64,000 nucleotides of DNA from positions 2,668,501-2,732,500 of the forward strand of contig NEEC01000014.1 of assembly GCA_002189035.1 (NCBI GenBank), written 5' to 3'. The DNA is from Utricularia gibba. Lineage: Eukaryota; Streptophyta; Magnoliopsida; Lamiales; Lentibulariaceae. Below, piece by piece: positions 1-13,353 of the stretch. Position 1 is the first letter of the stretch. Each line of letters opens with the position of its first letter. The position numbers were made by a program, and so were the translations under genes. Below the pieces are notes generated by a model. The model was not told where the DNA came from. It ran no database searches and saw only the letters and a list, made by a program, of their open reading frames with translations.

Positions 1-1307
1 AGGATGATGGCACCATTGTGTCTCGCCTTTGAAATCTGTATCACCTGCAGTGGAAGTGATGATGAAATACCGTATGGAGTATGAATCTGAACAATAAATG
101 CACATCAAGGCTCACCGTACTGACAATCAGAATTTTGATAGAGGAAAGATCGGATGAACTCTCAAGGTTACGGACGTAAGAAATAGAACAGTGAAAAACA
201 CTGAGCTTATGGGAAGAAAATAAGCTTTAATCAAAAGAATTGTTATTATGAGTGGCTACAATTAGATGCTAACAAAAGTCTATAAATAGACAAACAAGAA
301 TAGAACTACCACAAAAACATGACACTAATGAAGCAGTTCATAGTTGCTTAACAGAGTTCCACCAAATCAAGGGTGAACACGTTGCTCTCTTCCAACGGTT
401 GTGAAGATTTTACTTCTTGACGAACTTTCTGATTTTCTAACGTTAACTTCCAACCTAGTATCGATTTTTCCAACTCAGACAACTTCCCACTTGATTTGCA
501 TAGATGCTATCCTTTAAATGGGTATCAAACCCCTATATTCGATCAGCTTCGATAGAGAAAACACTCAATCTTCTGGAAAAATTTAAGATGAACTTTTATA
601 TAGAAGAAACCCTTATCTTTAGAGCTTTCTTGAAGTCTATATGAGGTAGTATGAATCTGAACAATAAATGGACATTATGTTGGCCTTGCACTTGATGTCG
701 ATAAGTAAGAGCCATGCATTTTACATAGATTTTGCAATTTGTAGAATATTTACACCAGATCTTCAAAATTCACTACGGAATAGGACAACACACACTCAAT
801 AAATCCAATTTACACAAGGCTGCAATATAGACATGCATAGGACTAACACACACAATTATGTGAGCATACCATATGGAGCTCCTCTGATCATATAATAATA
901 TCATCACACTACAACTTGACTATGCTATATTTTAAAGATATAAACATTTCCTTTCTGCTTATTGTCTCATTTACAAAATTGTCACTATGAACTTGTTTTA
1001 TCATCATTTTATGAAGTTATCTTTCTCAATTTGAGCATGAGTGTCTAACATGTTTGTAATGCCTCATGAAGACATGGGAGTAATGCTCTAGTTAGGTTTG
1101 AACAAATAGTGTATCTATTATTAAATATACATTACAGGATAAATTGAAGATGGAAAAAGAGTAATATACCTAGCATAAGAAACTCAAATTAGAGATAGAC
1201 CTAGTATTAACTCTTCCAACTAACACAACTTCTTACTTGATTTGCACTAGTTGCTATCCTTATTAAACCTGTGTACTCGATCAGCTTGAATAGAGAGAAA
1301 ACACTTA
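1..1307. repeat. Diverged internal duplicates, no gene
   Basis: No coding region is supported. A 23-nt identical direct repeat (AGTATGAATCTGAACAATAA plus three bases) lies at 78-100 and 648-670. A longer diverged duplication pairs about 455-640 with 1205-1305 plus 1724-1800; both copies share ACTTGATTTGCA, CGATCAGCTT and GAAGAAACCCTT. The second copy is split by the MITE at 1308. A further segment, about 945-1100, is paralogous to DNA on both sides of the LTR at 10788. The parent element is not recognised. Confidence 0.55.
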
Positions 1308-1723
1308 AGGCGCGTTTGGTTGCTGGGTTTAGGTGGGTTGCGGCGTGGGTTTAGACATAAACCTGCGTTATGAATTTTCGTTTTAAAGACGAGCACCGCA
1401 TCTATTATTACTCAGTGCTTGTTATAAAATAAAGTTTCAACTAAGCACCATAATTTATGTTATGCGGTGCTCGATTGAACTTATAAAATGATATAAAAAA
1501 ATAAAATATATGATAATTTATTTTAATTAACTAAAGGGTATATTGGTAATTTTATGTGAAAATAATCACAAACCTAATTTTAAACCCACGTACCAAACGT
1601 GTATTCATGTTAAACCCAAATAATCTAACACGGATTACACCCTTTAAACCCATGAAATCAGGTTATGTAAACCCAAATAAACTAAACCTGGGTTTAGACC
1701 AAACTCACCAACCAAACGCACCC
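1308..1723. mobile_element. Tourist-like MITE, TTA target duplication
   Basis: Ends are imperfect inverted repeats: AGGCGCGTTTGGTTG on the left and GGGTGCGTTTGGTTG reading inward from the right. TTA flanks it at 1305-1307 and 1724-1726. GGGTTTAG-type motifs repeat inside both arms. The 416-bp length, TIR and 3-bp TTA duplication fit PIF/Harbinger-derived MITEs. The paralogous segment near 540-570 lacks the insert, so it acts as an empty site. The open frame inside it is not a gene. Confidence 0.75.
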
Positions 1724-2020
1724 TTAGTCTTATTGACAAATTTAAGACAAAATTGTCTACAGAAGAAACCCTTCTCTTTAAAGCTTGAAAGATCAACAAA
1801 ACTCGCAACACTTACACTGATAAACAACTTAATACCTAATAAGTGGGCTTTCATATGTGCCAAAGTATTGACATATTAACTGGTCCAATCAATAACAAAA
1901 TAAAGACAAAATATTCAATCTTCTATGTAGCCATTATCTTCTTCAATTTCATTTCTTCTAATTTATTTACTTTCCAATAGTTTTAAAAATTTTCATCCAA
2001 GTGATTCTTGTTAAAGGTTT
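1724..2020. other. No gene seen
   Basis: The first ~80 bases continue the duplicate interrupted by the MITE. The rest is AT-rich sequence with no feature I can support. Confidence 0.4.
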
Positions 2021-2789
2021 TTCTGAGGAGGAAGAAGGATGAAGACAAACATGAACTAAGCTCATGCTTGAAGAATATTTTCTGTTTTTCAACGATTATT
2101 ACTCTTAGCTAAGAATAGCTAGCGACAGTTCCAGTTTTCTGTTGAACTTTTAAGTTTCCACCTTGTTTATTTTCTGGTTGTAGACTGAAGGATGAGTACA
2201 TTGTGGATGATGTTTTCTTTTATATTTTCGTTTGTCTCAAGTATTAGTGGCTAAGTACTTAGGGGTTGCCTTAGAGTGAAAATGAGAGAAACATGTTAAT
2301 CAATCTTTAGACCTAAACAGCCATAAGTCACATCACTTCCTTAACAAACCAGGATAGATTCAGGAGGGGGAAGTAGTGAAACCTAACTTAACAATTTTAA
2401 TTAGAGGTAGATCAAAGATTAGAGGGAAAAACAAGAGTCCGGGTAGACCTAGATCTTGTGAGTTAGTTGTATGATTTGTGGTTTGTGTGATGAGCATATA
2501 TCCCCTAGTAGTTCCAAGTTATCGTCTATTTCACTACAGACACAACCGATCTCCAGAACTTATTACTTTTCTTTATTGTATTTCATTGTAGTTCTGCCTT
2601 AGTCCTAGTTAAGACCAATTTACCAACGTGACACTGATTTCATGCTTTGACTAATCACTTGACAAGCACCTGCTTTTCGTGTTCGACCCTAATCACTATG
2701 CTCATAATTGTATTATGTTTATTAGGCTATAAATTTATTTGATAGGAGAAATTTGCATTTAATGACATTGCATAATTTTTTGTTTATCA
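2021..2789 (+). mobile_element. 5'-truncated LTR fragment (LTR family A)
   Basis: Matches the last two thirds of the LTR at 10788-11944 and 54468-55628, from the AGGAAGAAGGATGAAGAC segment to the terminal TTTATCA. It keeps the GTTCGACCCT box about 118 bp from the 3' end. The 5' third is missing and no target duplication can be read. There is no coding sequence; it is a relic of an Athila/Tat-like gypsy element by LTR style. Confidence 0.65.
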
Positions 2790-4935
2790 ACAAACAAGTG
2801 AAAAAAACTTTAAGCGATAAACCTTAAATAAAAAGAATGTTCTTGGGATTGGAATCTTGCCCAACTACGTTCGTTGCGTCTCTATTCTTCTATGATCTTC
2901 TCGAGTACTCGGTTATCGGAGTAAGAAATTATCTACCCTCCCATACACTCTTTTGCAAGAATGTACGGGAATAACCCGATGTTGCTCTTCTATGGACGAA
3001 TGTGAAGATAAAAGGTCTTGCCATCGTAGTCCCACGGTCGAAACACATACATGTGCCTGAGTGTTGCCAATGACCCATTGAGTCCAGATACGATACGAAG
3101 TCACTATCTATCCATTGATCATGAGGTACGACCACAGATAAAATGTTGTCTCCCTCCTATCAAACGGGTATGAGTTGGTGCTTTCCACCTTGCTTCGCTT
3201 CAAAACTCTCAGGCATTGATCAGCTAACCATGATCTTGAATAATGAGACTGTTACAAAAACATGTTACAAAAAGACTATAACATAGTCGTGCGAAGACAA
3301 ATGGAACCTGATTAGATTCAAAGAAGACTTGAAGATCAACAAAAAAAATATAGATCTGGGAGTATCCCAACTCAGAAAGGGATATTTCTAGCTGTGAACA
3401 ACCATACAGCAAAGGAAAATGGAAGCAGATTCTAGAAAGAAGTTAGAGAGAAAATGTTCTAGAGAGAGAAACTAAAAGTCTAAACTAAAATTGGAAATGA
3501 ATGCTGAATGTCTGAATTGAACTGAACTACTTTGTTTGAAATTTAGTGTCTCCTTAGTTTTGCTATGAATTGGAGTGACTTGTTAGAAAACTCCTGCTCT
3601 AACACTGATACGCTAATGATTTCATTTATTAAAGACTTCTGTGTACTGCACATTAAGACTTATCATTAGGCATTTGTAGTCTTTCGGAAATCAAGAAAAT
3701 GTTAGTTTGGGAAGATCTCTTTTATCGTCATCTGCAGCTTGCTTTCTCATTGTTCCTGTCACGTGTTCGCCTCTAGAAAAACTTAAATAAAATTAGCAAA
3801 AATATTAGATAAGATTTAGGATAATTACCCTAATCTAAAAAAACTTGAATCTTATATTATAAACTCCTAACTAAACAACTTTAATCACAGTTAAACATAA
3901 AAATGACCTGAAAAATAGTGAGAAAATAACACTTAACATATTTCTCTATACTTAAATCATGTTTGTCCTCAAGTATGAAAACAAAAAGACAATCCATAGC
4001 CCTGGCAGTATCCAACGCATGATGCATGACTAAGGTAACCTATTCCTCTCTAATGCATGTACCATCTTCTATTTCCTTCCAAACTCTTAAAATCAATTTA
4101 AAGCGTGCCACTCAAATAACAGAATTGAAGAAAAGACAACTAGGGATCACTCTTTGATTTTTCAAAAGTTTTGGGCCACATTGACTTATTCCTCTCGCTT
4201 TCTTTCTTTGTCTTTTTTTTTTCTGCAAAATGACCCTCACTTTGGAGAAGAACTCTTTGGATTACGAAACCTTATTCGTGTCTCATAAGGAAAGTTTGTG
4301 TCATTCATGGTTTTGCCAAACAATTCTTACCTTTGGCATCCTTGTCTTTTTTTTTTTGAAGATGTGAGGTGTCATTGGGTCGTGAATATACACAAAAAAC
4401 GTGAGAGCAATCCTAAACAATTCTCAGCCCTAATGCATGTCATAAAAGCAGAAAATTCAGAGTAAGGAAAAATCTAGAAGGTTTCCTTGCAGCATGAGAG
4501 GTTTAAGCACCCTAATCATGGATCATTCGTAAGGATTACCCAAGCATGGGTGTCATCTAACTTAGGAAGCATGATATAGGGTGTACTCAAAAGATAAAAA
4601 TGCAAGCGTAGAAAAGAAATCATACAAAAAATTGTCCAAATACGACAACAAAAGATAGTTCATTTGATAGAGAAGAGCTCCTCTCCCATACTTAATTCTG
4701 AGGATGTCCTCATCATCAAGCATGTTGGAGGTTACCTTAATAATGGCATGGCATGGAGGTGATCAGGGTGTCCAGTTTGGACGACAATATTGCGATTTGA
4801 CGGTATAGATCTTGAAGAGCCAGCAGGACGGTGCATTTGTCTGGGGATGCAGGGGCAGTTGCCAACCTCAGATGAGTCAGTGTATGGATCTGCATTGGTG
4901 TAGCTACACTGAAAGAGATCAATCAAATCAAGGTA
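2790..4935. other. No gene seen; fragment shared with 12.4-12.7 kb
   Basis: About 3040-3300 resembles 12450-12690: both carry TTGCCAATG, GAGGT(A)CGA/GAGGTCACTA and AAAAAGACTA blocks in the same order, so it is a dispersed repeat of unknown class. The remainder is AT-rich. Short frames here have no recognisable product. Confidence 0.4.
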
Positions 4936-7080
4936 TCAGAAGTGAGCCTCTACCTTGGGTGTATTGGCAGTGAGATCCATGTTGAGGAGGAATCTTTGTC
5001 TACTAAAAATTACCTAAGCAATCTAGGACAAGCAACACCAATCGAAGATCGAGTTAAGAAGAGACATGCCTGGAAAAAATACCTTTTGCAATGGACTTCA
5101 GAATTAATCGAGCCAGAAATGCTTGAAACTGTAAGACAAGAAACACCTTGACAGGAACAGCCAACCGAAGAATTCACAGAAAACATTGAGCTATCCAGAG
5201 CTGACCTACAAACTGAAATGATATTTGAAGAATCAAATGAGATTATTGAATCATTTGAATATTCTTCATAGACTGATGATGAAACTGGCTCTCAACTAGA
5301 GGCTTCAAGGGTCCCTCAACACAATTGACTATGATGTGTTCCCAAACTGCCTCTTGTCATCAAATTAAGGAGAAGCTTGGAAATTACAGAAGAACATGAG
5401 AACATGCTTAACAGGAAATCGGATGAAAAAGGACAATATGTGTCCCATTTCAAAAGCAATGATCCTAGTGAGAATGAAGATATGCTAGTGCTAACACACT
5501 GTAGACTAGGAAATATGATAGTATTCTAACATCTATGTCAAATGCATGCTAATGAGTGAACCTTGAAATCTAAAGAAAGCTATGGAATCTCCTCCCTAGT
5601 TCAAATCCTTGGAAAATGAACTACAATCTATCTATGACCATGATATTTGAGAGATGGTGGATAAACATAAAAATGTAAAATCTCTTGGTCTAATGGATAC
5701 ACAAGATCAAACTGACCTTGATGGTTCATAAAAAAAAAAGAAATCAAGGCTAGTGGTCAAGGGATATCTGTAGAACTTTGGAATCTACTATCAAGAAATC
5801 ATTGTTTCACTTGCTTGATTAGAAATTATTAAATTGCTTCTCACTATAGCCGGCTTTTATCATTGGAATGCCTACCATCTGGACATTAAAACTGAGTTTC
5901 TTGATAGGCAACTACACAAAGATGTATATGTACAAATACTTTCTAGCTTTGAGATAGTAAATGGATAGATTAGGTACTATAGCTGAAAATGGCCCTCTAT
6001 GGACTCAAACAACCTCCAAGGGGTGGTATTCTACAATAGGTACATTCTTTATTGAGCAAGGATACTCATGAAGCAAGAATGATACGATCCTATGCATCCT
6101 AGATAGACCAATGTGCCGAGTGATCATCTCTTTGTACATGAATGATATACTTCTTATTGGGAGTAATGAAGACATTATAAATAAATAAAAGATATCAATG
6201 AGGAGCACATTTGATCTAGTGGATCTAGGATTGATGATATACTTCCTTGGTATAGAAATCACTCAATTGAAAGAATGCATATTTCTTAATCAAAAGATGT
6301 ACAATGAAGACCTAATAAAGAGATATCATATGGAACTTGCTAAACCAGTCAAAGCGCCCTTCCCACTTGATGATAGACTGCTCTGTAGATGGGACTATCA
6401 GTTACAAGCTCAAATTTTAACAATTAATAGGGACCCTACACTACTTAATAGCAACCCTACACTACTTAATAGCAACTCGACTGAATATCACTTTCATCAT
6501 ATCCTACCTATCCAAGTTCACACAAGAACCATTCACATATGAAAGTAGCAAAACGAATTCTCAAATATCTCAATACCACTCTAAACCTAGGTCTATAGTA
6601 CAAGAAAGAAACTAACCTTGTTCTCCAAGGCTTTGTTGATTCAAATTTTGTAGGTGACGAGCTTGAGTGCAAATCGACTTTCGGGTACTTATTCAACCTT
6701 GGATCAAGAGCATTTGTTTAGAACAGCTGCAAACAAAATATCATAATGCAATCCTCAATTGAAGTGAAATATATTGCAGATGCCTCAACTGCCAACTATT
6801 CCCAATGGATCATTAAGATTTTTGAGGACCTAAAAATCCAGATTTGAAAACCTGTGATACTGAAGATCAACAACAAATCTGCGATTAGCATCACTCAAAA
6901 TCCAATTATGTTTGGAAAGACCAAACACATCAAAGTGAAATACCATGCTCTCCGGGAGTATGTGAAAGAAGGGTCAATAACACTGGAATACATACTTTTC
7001 AAAGACCAAGTGACTGATATTCTCACAAAGTGTCTATTTCCAAAGAATTTCAAGAAGATCCATAGGTTATTAGGGCTGTG
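4936..7080 (+). pseudogene. Decayed Ty1/Copia pol (RT to RNase H)
   Basis: Plus-strand reading in several frames follows Copia pol order. A linker-like region (4942-5151) comes first. Reverse transcriptase N-terminal matches follow at ~5640-5940 (VVKGYL, HLDIKTEFL). The later RT piece at 6198-6390 contains DLGLMIYFLGIEI. RNase H lies at ~6540-7080, with AISITQNP and GKTKHIKVKYHALREYV. Many stops and frameshifts show it is dead. No 5' LTR or gag was found in the window, so the element is 5'-truncated. The polypurine tract and LTR follow immediately at 7124 and 7133. Confidence 0.8.
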
Positions 7081-7123
7081 ACAAAATCCCTAGAAGATTA
7101 GCTAAAGTCTCAATTACAACTTC

Positions 7124-7132
7124 AAGGAGGAA
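7124..7132 (+). other. Copia polypurine tract
   Basis: AAGGAGGAA directly precedes TGTTGGAG, the start of the 3' LTR, and lies about 45 nt after the RNase H stop. This is the expected place for the plus-strand primer site of a Copia element. Confidence 0.6.
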
Positions 7133-7606
7133 TGTTGGAGAATGAGAATGGAATTGAGACCTTAGTTAATTTCAAGGATCATAAAAACATGAATAATAAG
7201 TCCTACGATTTGAAGAAGCTACTACTAAAAGAAAAGCCCCTGTTGGAGAGAAAACGCCGTGCAACAAGAAAACTGGGCCTAATTCTACTGGATCCTACCA
7301 ACTTCAAGAATTTCAAGTTCATCTCCACTAGTAAGGCCCATGCAGACCCAAAGACATTGAAGCACATTCTCAAAGTGTGCTCCTCTCATTTCATTGAAAA
7401 GATTCAACCCTCTCAGTACACTAAAAACCCATACAACAATCAATAAGGCAACGACTCTTTTTGTAGACTATATAAATGAGCAATAAGAAGTGCATGCGTT
7501 AGTAGTTTTTGGGCTAAAGCTATAGATACAATATCTTTTACAGCAGAAAATGTGTATTAGTTCTCTCATTTCTGAGTTCTCTTTACTACGATACCTGATT
7601 CATACA
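7133..7606 (+). mobile_element. Copia 3' LTR
   Basis: Starts TGTTGGAG right after the polypurine tract and carries a TATATAAAT box near 7469-7477. It probably ends near CATACA at 7606, where minus-strand Copia coding sequence begins. The right end is inferred from that junction; no second copy exists in the window to fix it. Confidence 0.55.
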
Positions 7607-8870
7607 TGGAAATACCTTACATTTTCAAATTTTTGATTTTCAAGAGAGTTAATCATTACATCAATATGTGGATTTTGAGTTTCAATATGCCTCAATTTGA
7701 TGATTCCATATTTGGCATCGTTCGTGATAGCATGATATTTGACTTTGATATGTTTAGTTTTCCTAGAATACATTTATTCCTTTCCATTGCTAATGACCTT
7801 ATTGTCTATGTAGAACTCAGTACTGTAATCTTGCTTAAATCCGATTTCTACCATCACCTGTTTAAGCCACATGCAATGATTAGCAGCATAGCACATTCAA
7901 CCTCGAGTGTTGGTTGAGCCATCATACTTTATTCCTTATATGCCAAAAAATATGTGTCTCATTTAAGTGATAACAAACCTGAAATGTACTTTTGCAATCC
8001 TATGATCCTGCGAAGTCTTTATTGATATGGACTTTCAGCTTCACGTTATTGCCTTCACCATAATAATGAAGTAGAAGTTTCAAATCATATGTCCCCTTTA
8101 CATATATGAGTATTTTCTTTTTAACCTTCATGTAACTCATCATTGACCGATTCATATACCTTGATAACAAGTTTACAACAAAGAATAGTTCTTTGATATG
8201 TGCCAACTATATCAAAGATTCAATTATGTTGAAATAAAAATGATCATTTAGTAGCATTCACTTCTTACATATTTTGCAGTAGATCAAAACATTATTTTTA
8301 AAAAATATGAAAACTCCAATACTTTTCTTTTGATGAATTTTCATTCCTAAAAATTAATACATCAGATCTATGTATTTTGTTTCAAATCTCTCATCAACAT
8401 ACTCATCTATATATATATTCCATGTTTTCTTGAATCTTTCGCTTGATAGAAAATTATCTATTCTGCAATTTCATACATGTGATGCATATTTAATATCATA
8501 GAGAGCATTTTTTTAATCTGTATATTTTATTTTCTGCTATTGGTTTTATGAATTCTTCATGATACTCTTTGAAAGTGTCTACTTTGAGATGTCCATTAAG
8601 TTAATATTAATGTAATCAACAACTTTATTTAATGCTGTTCAAAGAGAAAAATATCTTTTAATTTAGGAAATACATTTCAGAATATCTCTTCATCACCCCT
8701 TTTGCCATATATTTATCCATTGCCTCATCAATGTTGAATTTTTCCCAAAATACAATCCAATGATCTATTAATTAGCCACAAAGTTTCATTTTTTTCCAAC
8801 TGATTCCAATTTTTTTAATATATTCTGATTGCAAGTGTTGCTACCTAAAAAGAATTGAATGTGTGCATGG
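7607..8870 (-). pseudogene. Decayed Ty1/Copia pol, opposite orientation
   Basis: Reading leftward on the minus strand: RT hinge-like motifs (IYRLKK) near 8560, YFLGM-like residues near 8340, SRYMN and ILIYVKGTYDLKLLL at 8206-8000, then RNase H residues including KTKHIKVKYHAI near 7750. Stops and frame changes are frequent. It abuts the LTR of the plus-strand Copia at ~7606 in a tail-to-tail arrangement. No LTR of its own was recognised. Confidence 0.7.
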
Positions 8871-10787
8871 TCGGCTTATTGATTCACTAACAAAGATGAA
8901 ACAACTGACATGGGGAGTGAAAGATTCACTCCTCCTCAAGAACTTCTTGCTCATTTATTTAAGTTAATTTTTAAGCTTATTCAAGTCTGTGTTAGTTAAA
9001 ACTGGTAATATGATGTGTGTTTACCGGATTCTATGTTTTTTATGAGAATTTATGGATTTGTTCCGGATTGTTCTATGATTTGTTATGATGCTCCAGGTGA
9101 TGAAAATCGTGCATGAACTTTGTCACAATCTTCTTATAACATTCTAAAAATCACCACACAAGAAAAGCACATTTGTAGCGTAATGTGTGAGTACGGAGGA
9201 TAGATCAACTAGAAGAAGTAGGAGGAACTTCCAATGATGAATAAGTAGAAGAGTGTCTGACCAATACTATTCATACATAGAAAATAGAATAAGATTAAGC
9301 CTAAGTTGATATATCTTTATTATCCTGAAATCATTGATTTCTGCACACTAGGTGTCAGGTGCAGTGAACCTGGTGCGGATTCACCGTATGGTAAGTTTTT
9401 TATTTCAATTTTAATATTTTAATCAATAATTGTAATAATAATAATTCATTTATTGAATTAACTAATCAAAATCCACTTTTTCACTTGATTTTTTTTCATA
9501 TTTTCATCCATAATTATCTTGAATGCTCGATCATCATCAATCAATTGTTGTTGTCATCGGTCATTGAAAGTATGACAATCATCATTCATTGATTATCACT
9601 TTAATTTTCATTTTTTTTTGTGAATGTTGAATTTTTTTTTTGAAATTTATATTTATGGATTTATGAATCTGATGTTATAATATTTATAAATTGTCTATTA
9701 TATTTATTTATTATTTGATCATGATTATAAAAATGTATTCTAATTTTGGCAATAATGACATCAATAATATATAGAAATTTATTTTCAAACGTCAAATTAG
9801 ATCTATTTGAGGAGGAAATGTACATATTCGATGCAACATTTGTTTCATTAATTTTTTAAGTAAAAATTTATTTTAATATTTTTCATAGTAATATAATATA
9901 ATTTAAACATTATAAGTTCAAATTGCACCAACATTCATAATTTTTCAAATCAAGAATCGATGCACCCGAATCCATGAATCAACAAATCTACGCACCCGCT
10001 CCTACATATCTTAGTGCATTAGTTAAAATTTGTGAGCAAGTTTAGTAACATTGTAGCATAATTAAATGACACATATGTATTAAAAATTTGTAGGAGATAA
10101 ATTAATATGTTATCTGGTAAAATTTAATTCGTAGAAATTTTATTGTTTTAATAGGATTTATGTTTTTATACTTTAAAATGACTAAATCAAATATTTTGTC
10201 AATTTTCTAACTTAATGATGATTTATCTGGTACTAACAACAATATTTTTTTGGTTATTAAGCTAAATCACATCGCGAAATCAATGACAAGTAACACAATA
10301 CATGGTCATGGTGGAAATTTCAACAAAAATGTTTGGATAGAAATTGATTGGACACGTTACACCTAGGATGAAGCATCAACAAGCAACCAACAAGCAAAAA
10401 GGTGAAGGAAAGAAGGGATATAATACACACAAATACCAAAGCAAAGAATAATGACGAAAAATGTAGAAGATGTTTTTATAATTCTCCCTAATAAGAAAAA
10501 AAGAGGAAATATATACAAGAAATGAAGGAAAAAGAAGCAGAACAAAAGCATCACACAAAGAAGAGAAAAAGAAGAAAACAACTTCATTGTAGATGACAAT
10601 CTAAGGAACAATTTTCATGAGTTACTGTTCTTATATAAAAACAATATCGTAGCACTAGAAAATGTCTACTAAGCATTTTTTGGATCTAAATATTTCCTTT
10701 CTATGCATCATTTTATTTTCAAAGTTGTTACGATGAGCATGTTTTATCATCATTTTATGAAGTTATCTCACTTAATATGAGCATGAA
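8871..10787. other. AT-rich interval without a supported gene
   Basis: No protein family or RNA gene recognised. About 10690-10787 is the left half of a diverged repeat whose other copy is ~945-1045; it is the insertion target of the LTR that follows. Confidence 0.45.
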
Positions 10788-11944
10788 TGATAACACATAT
10801 TTTTAAGTGATTGAGTGCATGGAAAAGATTTATATTGTGTTACAAAAATTTAGTTTTACTACCTAGTTTTATATTTTTGCGCATAAGTACCGCAATTGTA
10901 TTATTTTAGTCTTAGTTGGAACTAAATCTACGATTTAGTTTCAACTTTCTAATAGTTTTACTTGAGCAATGCAGTGCAGGTCGCAACATGAATCCCAAAG
11001 AGTCGAATATGCACAGTGTAGTGGTAGAAGATGAGTCCAAATCTCTGAACAGTGGTACACACAAAATTCAAGGAGGAAAAAAGGAGATTTTGGACAAAAA
11101 GGGAGGAAGGATGAGAGAGAAGGCAGATCTCCCCTTGGAGACTCACGAACACATTTTCTGGGGAGCAAGAAGAAGGAAGACAAACAGGAACAAAACTGAA
11201 GTTCAAGATTATTTTATGTCTTCGAAGAATATTACTCCTAGCTAAGAGTAGCTAGTGACGTTTTTCAGTTTTTGTTGACACTTCACATTACTTGCTTGTT
11301 TGTTTTTTGGTATTTGACTGTGAAATGAGCACACTGTGGGTGATGTTTTCTTTTCAACTTTCGTTTACCTTAAGTATGAGTGGCTAAGTACTTAGGGGGT
11401 GCCTTGAGGTAAAAAGGGAAGTAACATGTTAATCAACCTTTAGATCTAAACAGCCATGAGCCACGCCACTTCCTTAACAAACCAGGATAGATCCAGGAGG
11501 GGGAAGTAGTGAAACCCAACTTAACAACCCTAATTAGAGGTAGACTAAAGATTAGGGGGAAAAACAAGAATCCGGGTAGACCTAAATCTTGTGAGTTAGT
11601 TATATGATTTGTGGTTTGTGTGAGTTTGTTTAGTGATGAACATACATCCCCTAGGAGTTCCAAGGCATCACCCATTCCATTCTATAAACAACCGAACTCT
11701 AGAACTTATTACTTTTCTTTACTGTATTTCGTTTTAGTTCTGCCTTAGTCCTAGCTAAGACCAATTTTACCAGCGTGACATTGATTCCTTGCATTGACCT
11801 TCACATAGCAAGCACCTAGCTCCTTGTGTTCGACCCTAGTCCACTATACTCATAATTGTATTATGTTTTAATGTGTATTAGTTTATAAATTTATTTGATA
11901 GGAAAATTTGCATTTAACGACATTGCATAATTTTTCATTTATCA
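10788..11944 (+). mobile_element. Solo LTR, family A, with 5-bp target duplication
   Basis: Begins TGATAACACATATTTTTAAG and ends TTTCATTTATCA; 1157 bp. Flanks are ATGAA (10783-10787) and ATGAG (11945-11949), a 4/5 target duplication. The paralogous segment at about 1030-1080 reads GAGCATGAGTGTCTAA without interruption, giving an independent empty site. No internal retrotransposon sequence accompanies it, so it is a solo LTR from LTR-LTR recombination. It carries the GTTCGACCCT box ~123 bp from its 3' end. Confidence 0.85.
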
Positions 11945-13353
11945 ATGAGTGTCTAAGATGCTTATGATGCTTCAAGAAGACTTGGGAGGAATGCTCAGTT
12001 AGGTTCAAACAAAGTGCCGGTTCATTTGTGGCAACCAAAGCCTCATTATCATCTTGTTTCTTAATAGTGTTCTCTTCAATTTGATGTGGTATTGATGAAA
12101 TAGATAATGAGAAATTAATTTTAACACTAACAAATTAGAACCTAAAGCCAAAAAACAGCTTACATAATGTTCTTTGCTTTTTTCTGGCTTCTTGCAACTC
12201 CGCTTATTGTGGCCAGCTTGTTGGAAAATGCTGCATTGTTTAAGAAAATCAATTCTTGGGAATGAGATTCTTTTTTCTCCTTACCTCAGCTTTCACTAAT
12301 TTTTTCTGAATAACTAGTTATAGGAGCAAAAAACAGTCTACTCACTTTTATACTCTGATTGACAAGGAGACACGAGAATAGTCTCATATGATTCCCTGTT
12401 GGACGATTGAGAGGATAAGAGGATTGATGTCGATTAACCTCAAAACCAAATTCTACGCGTGTACCCAACTATTGCCAATGGTCAATCGCGGGTACGAGGT
12501 CACTACCCGTCCACTATCGCGATACCTCAATCACAAATATTCACTATCTCCCTCGAGCCAATAGGGTTGGAGATGGTGCTCTTCACCATAATCTTCATCA
12601 AAATCCGTAAGGAGTGGCCTACTACTCATGAACCGTGATTAGGAGACATTATAAAAAGACTACAACATGATACGCGGAAATATGCAAAGTTCGGAAAAAA
12701 TTCAGTAAAGAACCGAGATTGATGCTCAAAAAGAAGAATGAAACTTTATTTATTACCAGAAACTAGAAAAGTTTAAGCACAAATGACCTTGAAAATAACA
12801 AAATAGAAAGCTAAAATGTTCTTTCTCCCTTAGTGGAGAGGAAGAACCAAAAGTTCTAAGTGCAAAAAAAAATGCAAAAAAGGTTTGAAAACAAGTATTC
12901 CAAGTTCCTTTTCATTCACTCTCACATGCATTAACTTCCTCTACTCTCTTTTCATCATTCTTTCTGTCTCGCGTGCATAGCCAGCTTTCCCATACGTGAA
13001 AGTAAATGTCCAATCATTACTGCAGACTTTGACATATCGTAAGTTAGGAGCCCTAGCTAGTGTAAGTTTTCCACCCACAATTGATCTACTTCATGTACAA
13101 GTCATAAAACGTTAGTATCTACTCTCCTACAATTCTTTTGTAACATTCCAAGATTACCTCTTGGCACATTTTGGTCAAAGGGCATGAAAAACACAATAAA
13201 AATATATACAAAATACAAAGTTAGGATTTTTTTTAAGAAAATAGAATACTTATTAATATACCTGTTAATTTGGGTAACTTAATCTTAATTTAACACATAA
13301 TAAACACTTCAAAAATGATAATTAACAGTTTTCTACTACAAAAGATAATGTAA
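11945..13353. other. No gene; dispersed-repeat fragments
   Basis: 11945-12020 is the right half of the repeat split by the solo LTR. About 12450-12690 resembles 3040-3300. The rest, including a short open frame near 12286-12468, shows no recognisable family. Confidence 0.4.

Noticed and set aside
1556-1879. 107-codon plus-strand frame
   Set aside because: It runs through the right arm and edge of the Tourist-like MITE and reflects repeated GGGTTTAG-type motifs, not a gene.
10363-11206. Hydrophobic minus-strand frames
   Set aside because: Phe/Leu/Ser-rich translations of A-rich DNA and LTR sequence; no conserved domain and partly inside the solo LTR.
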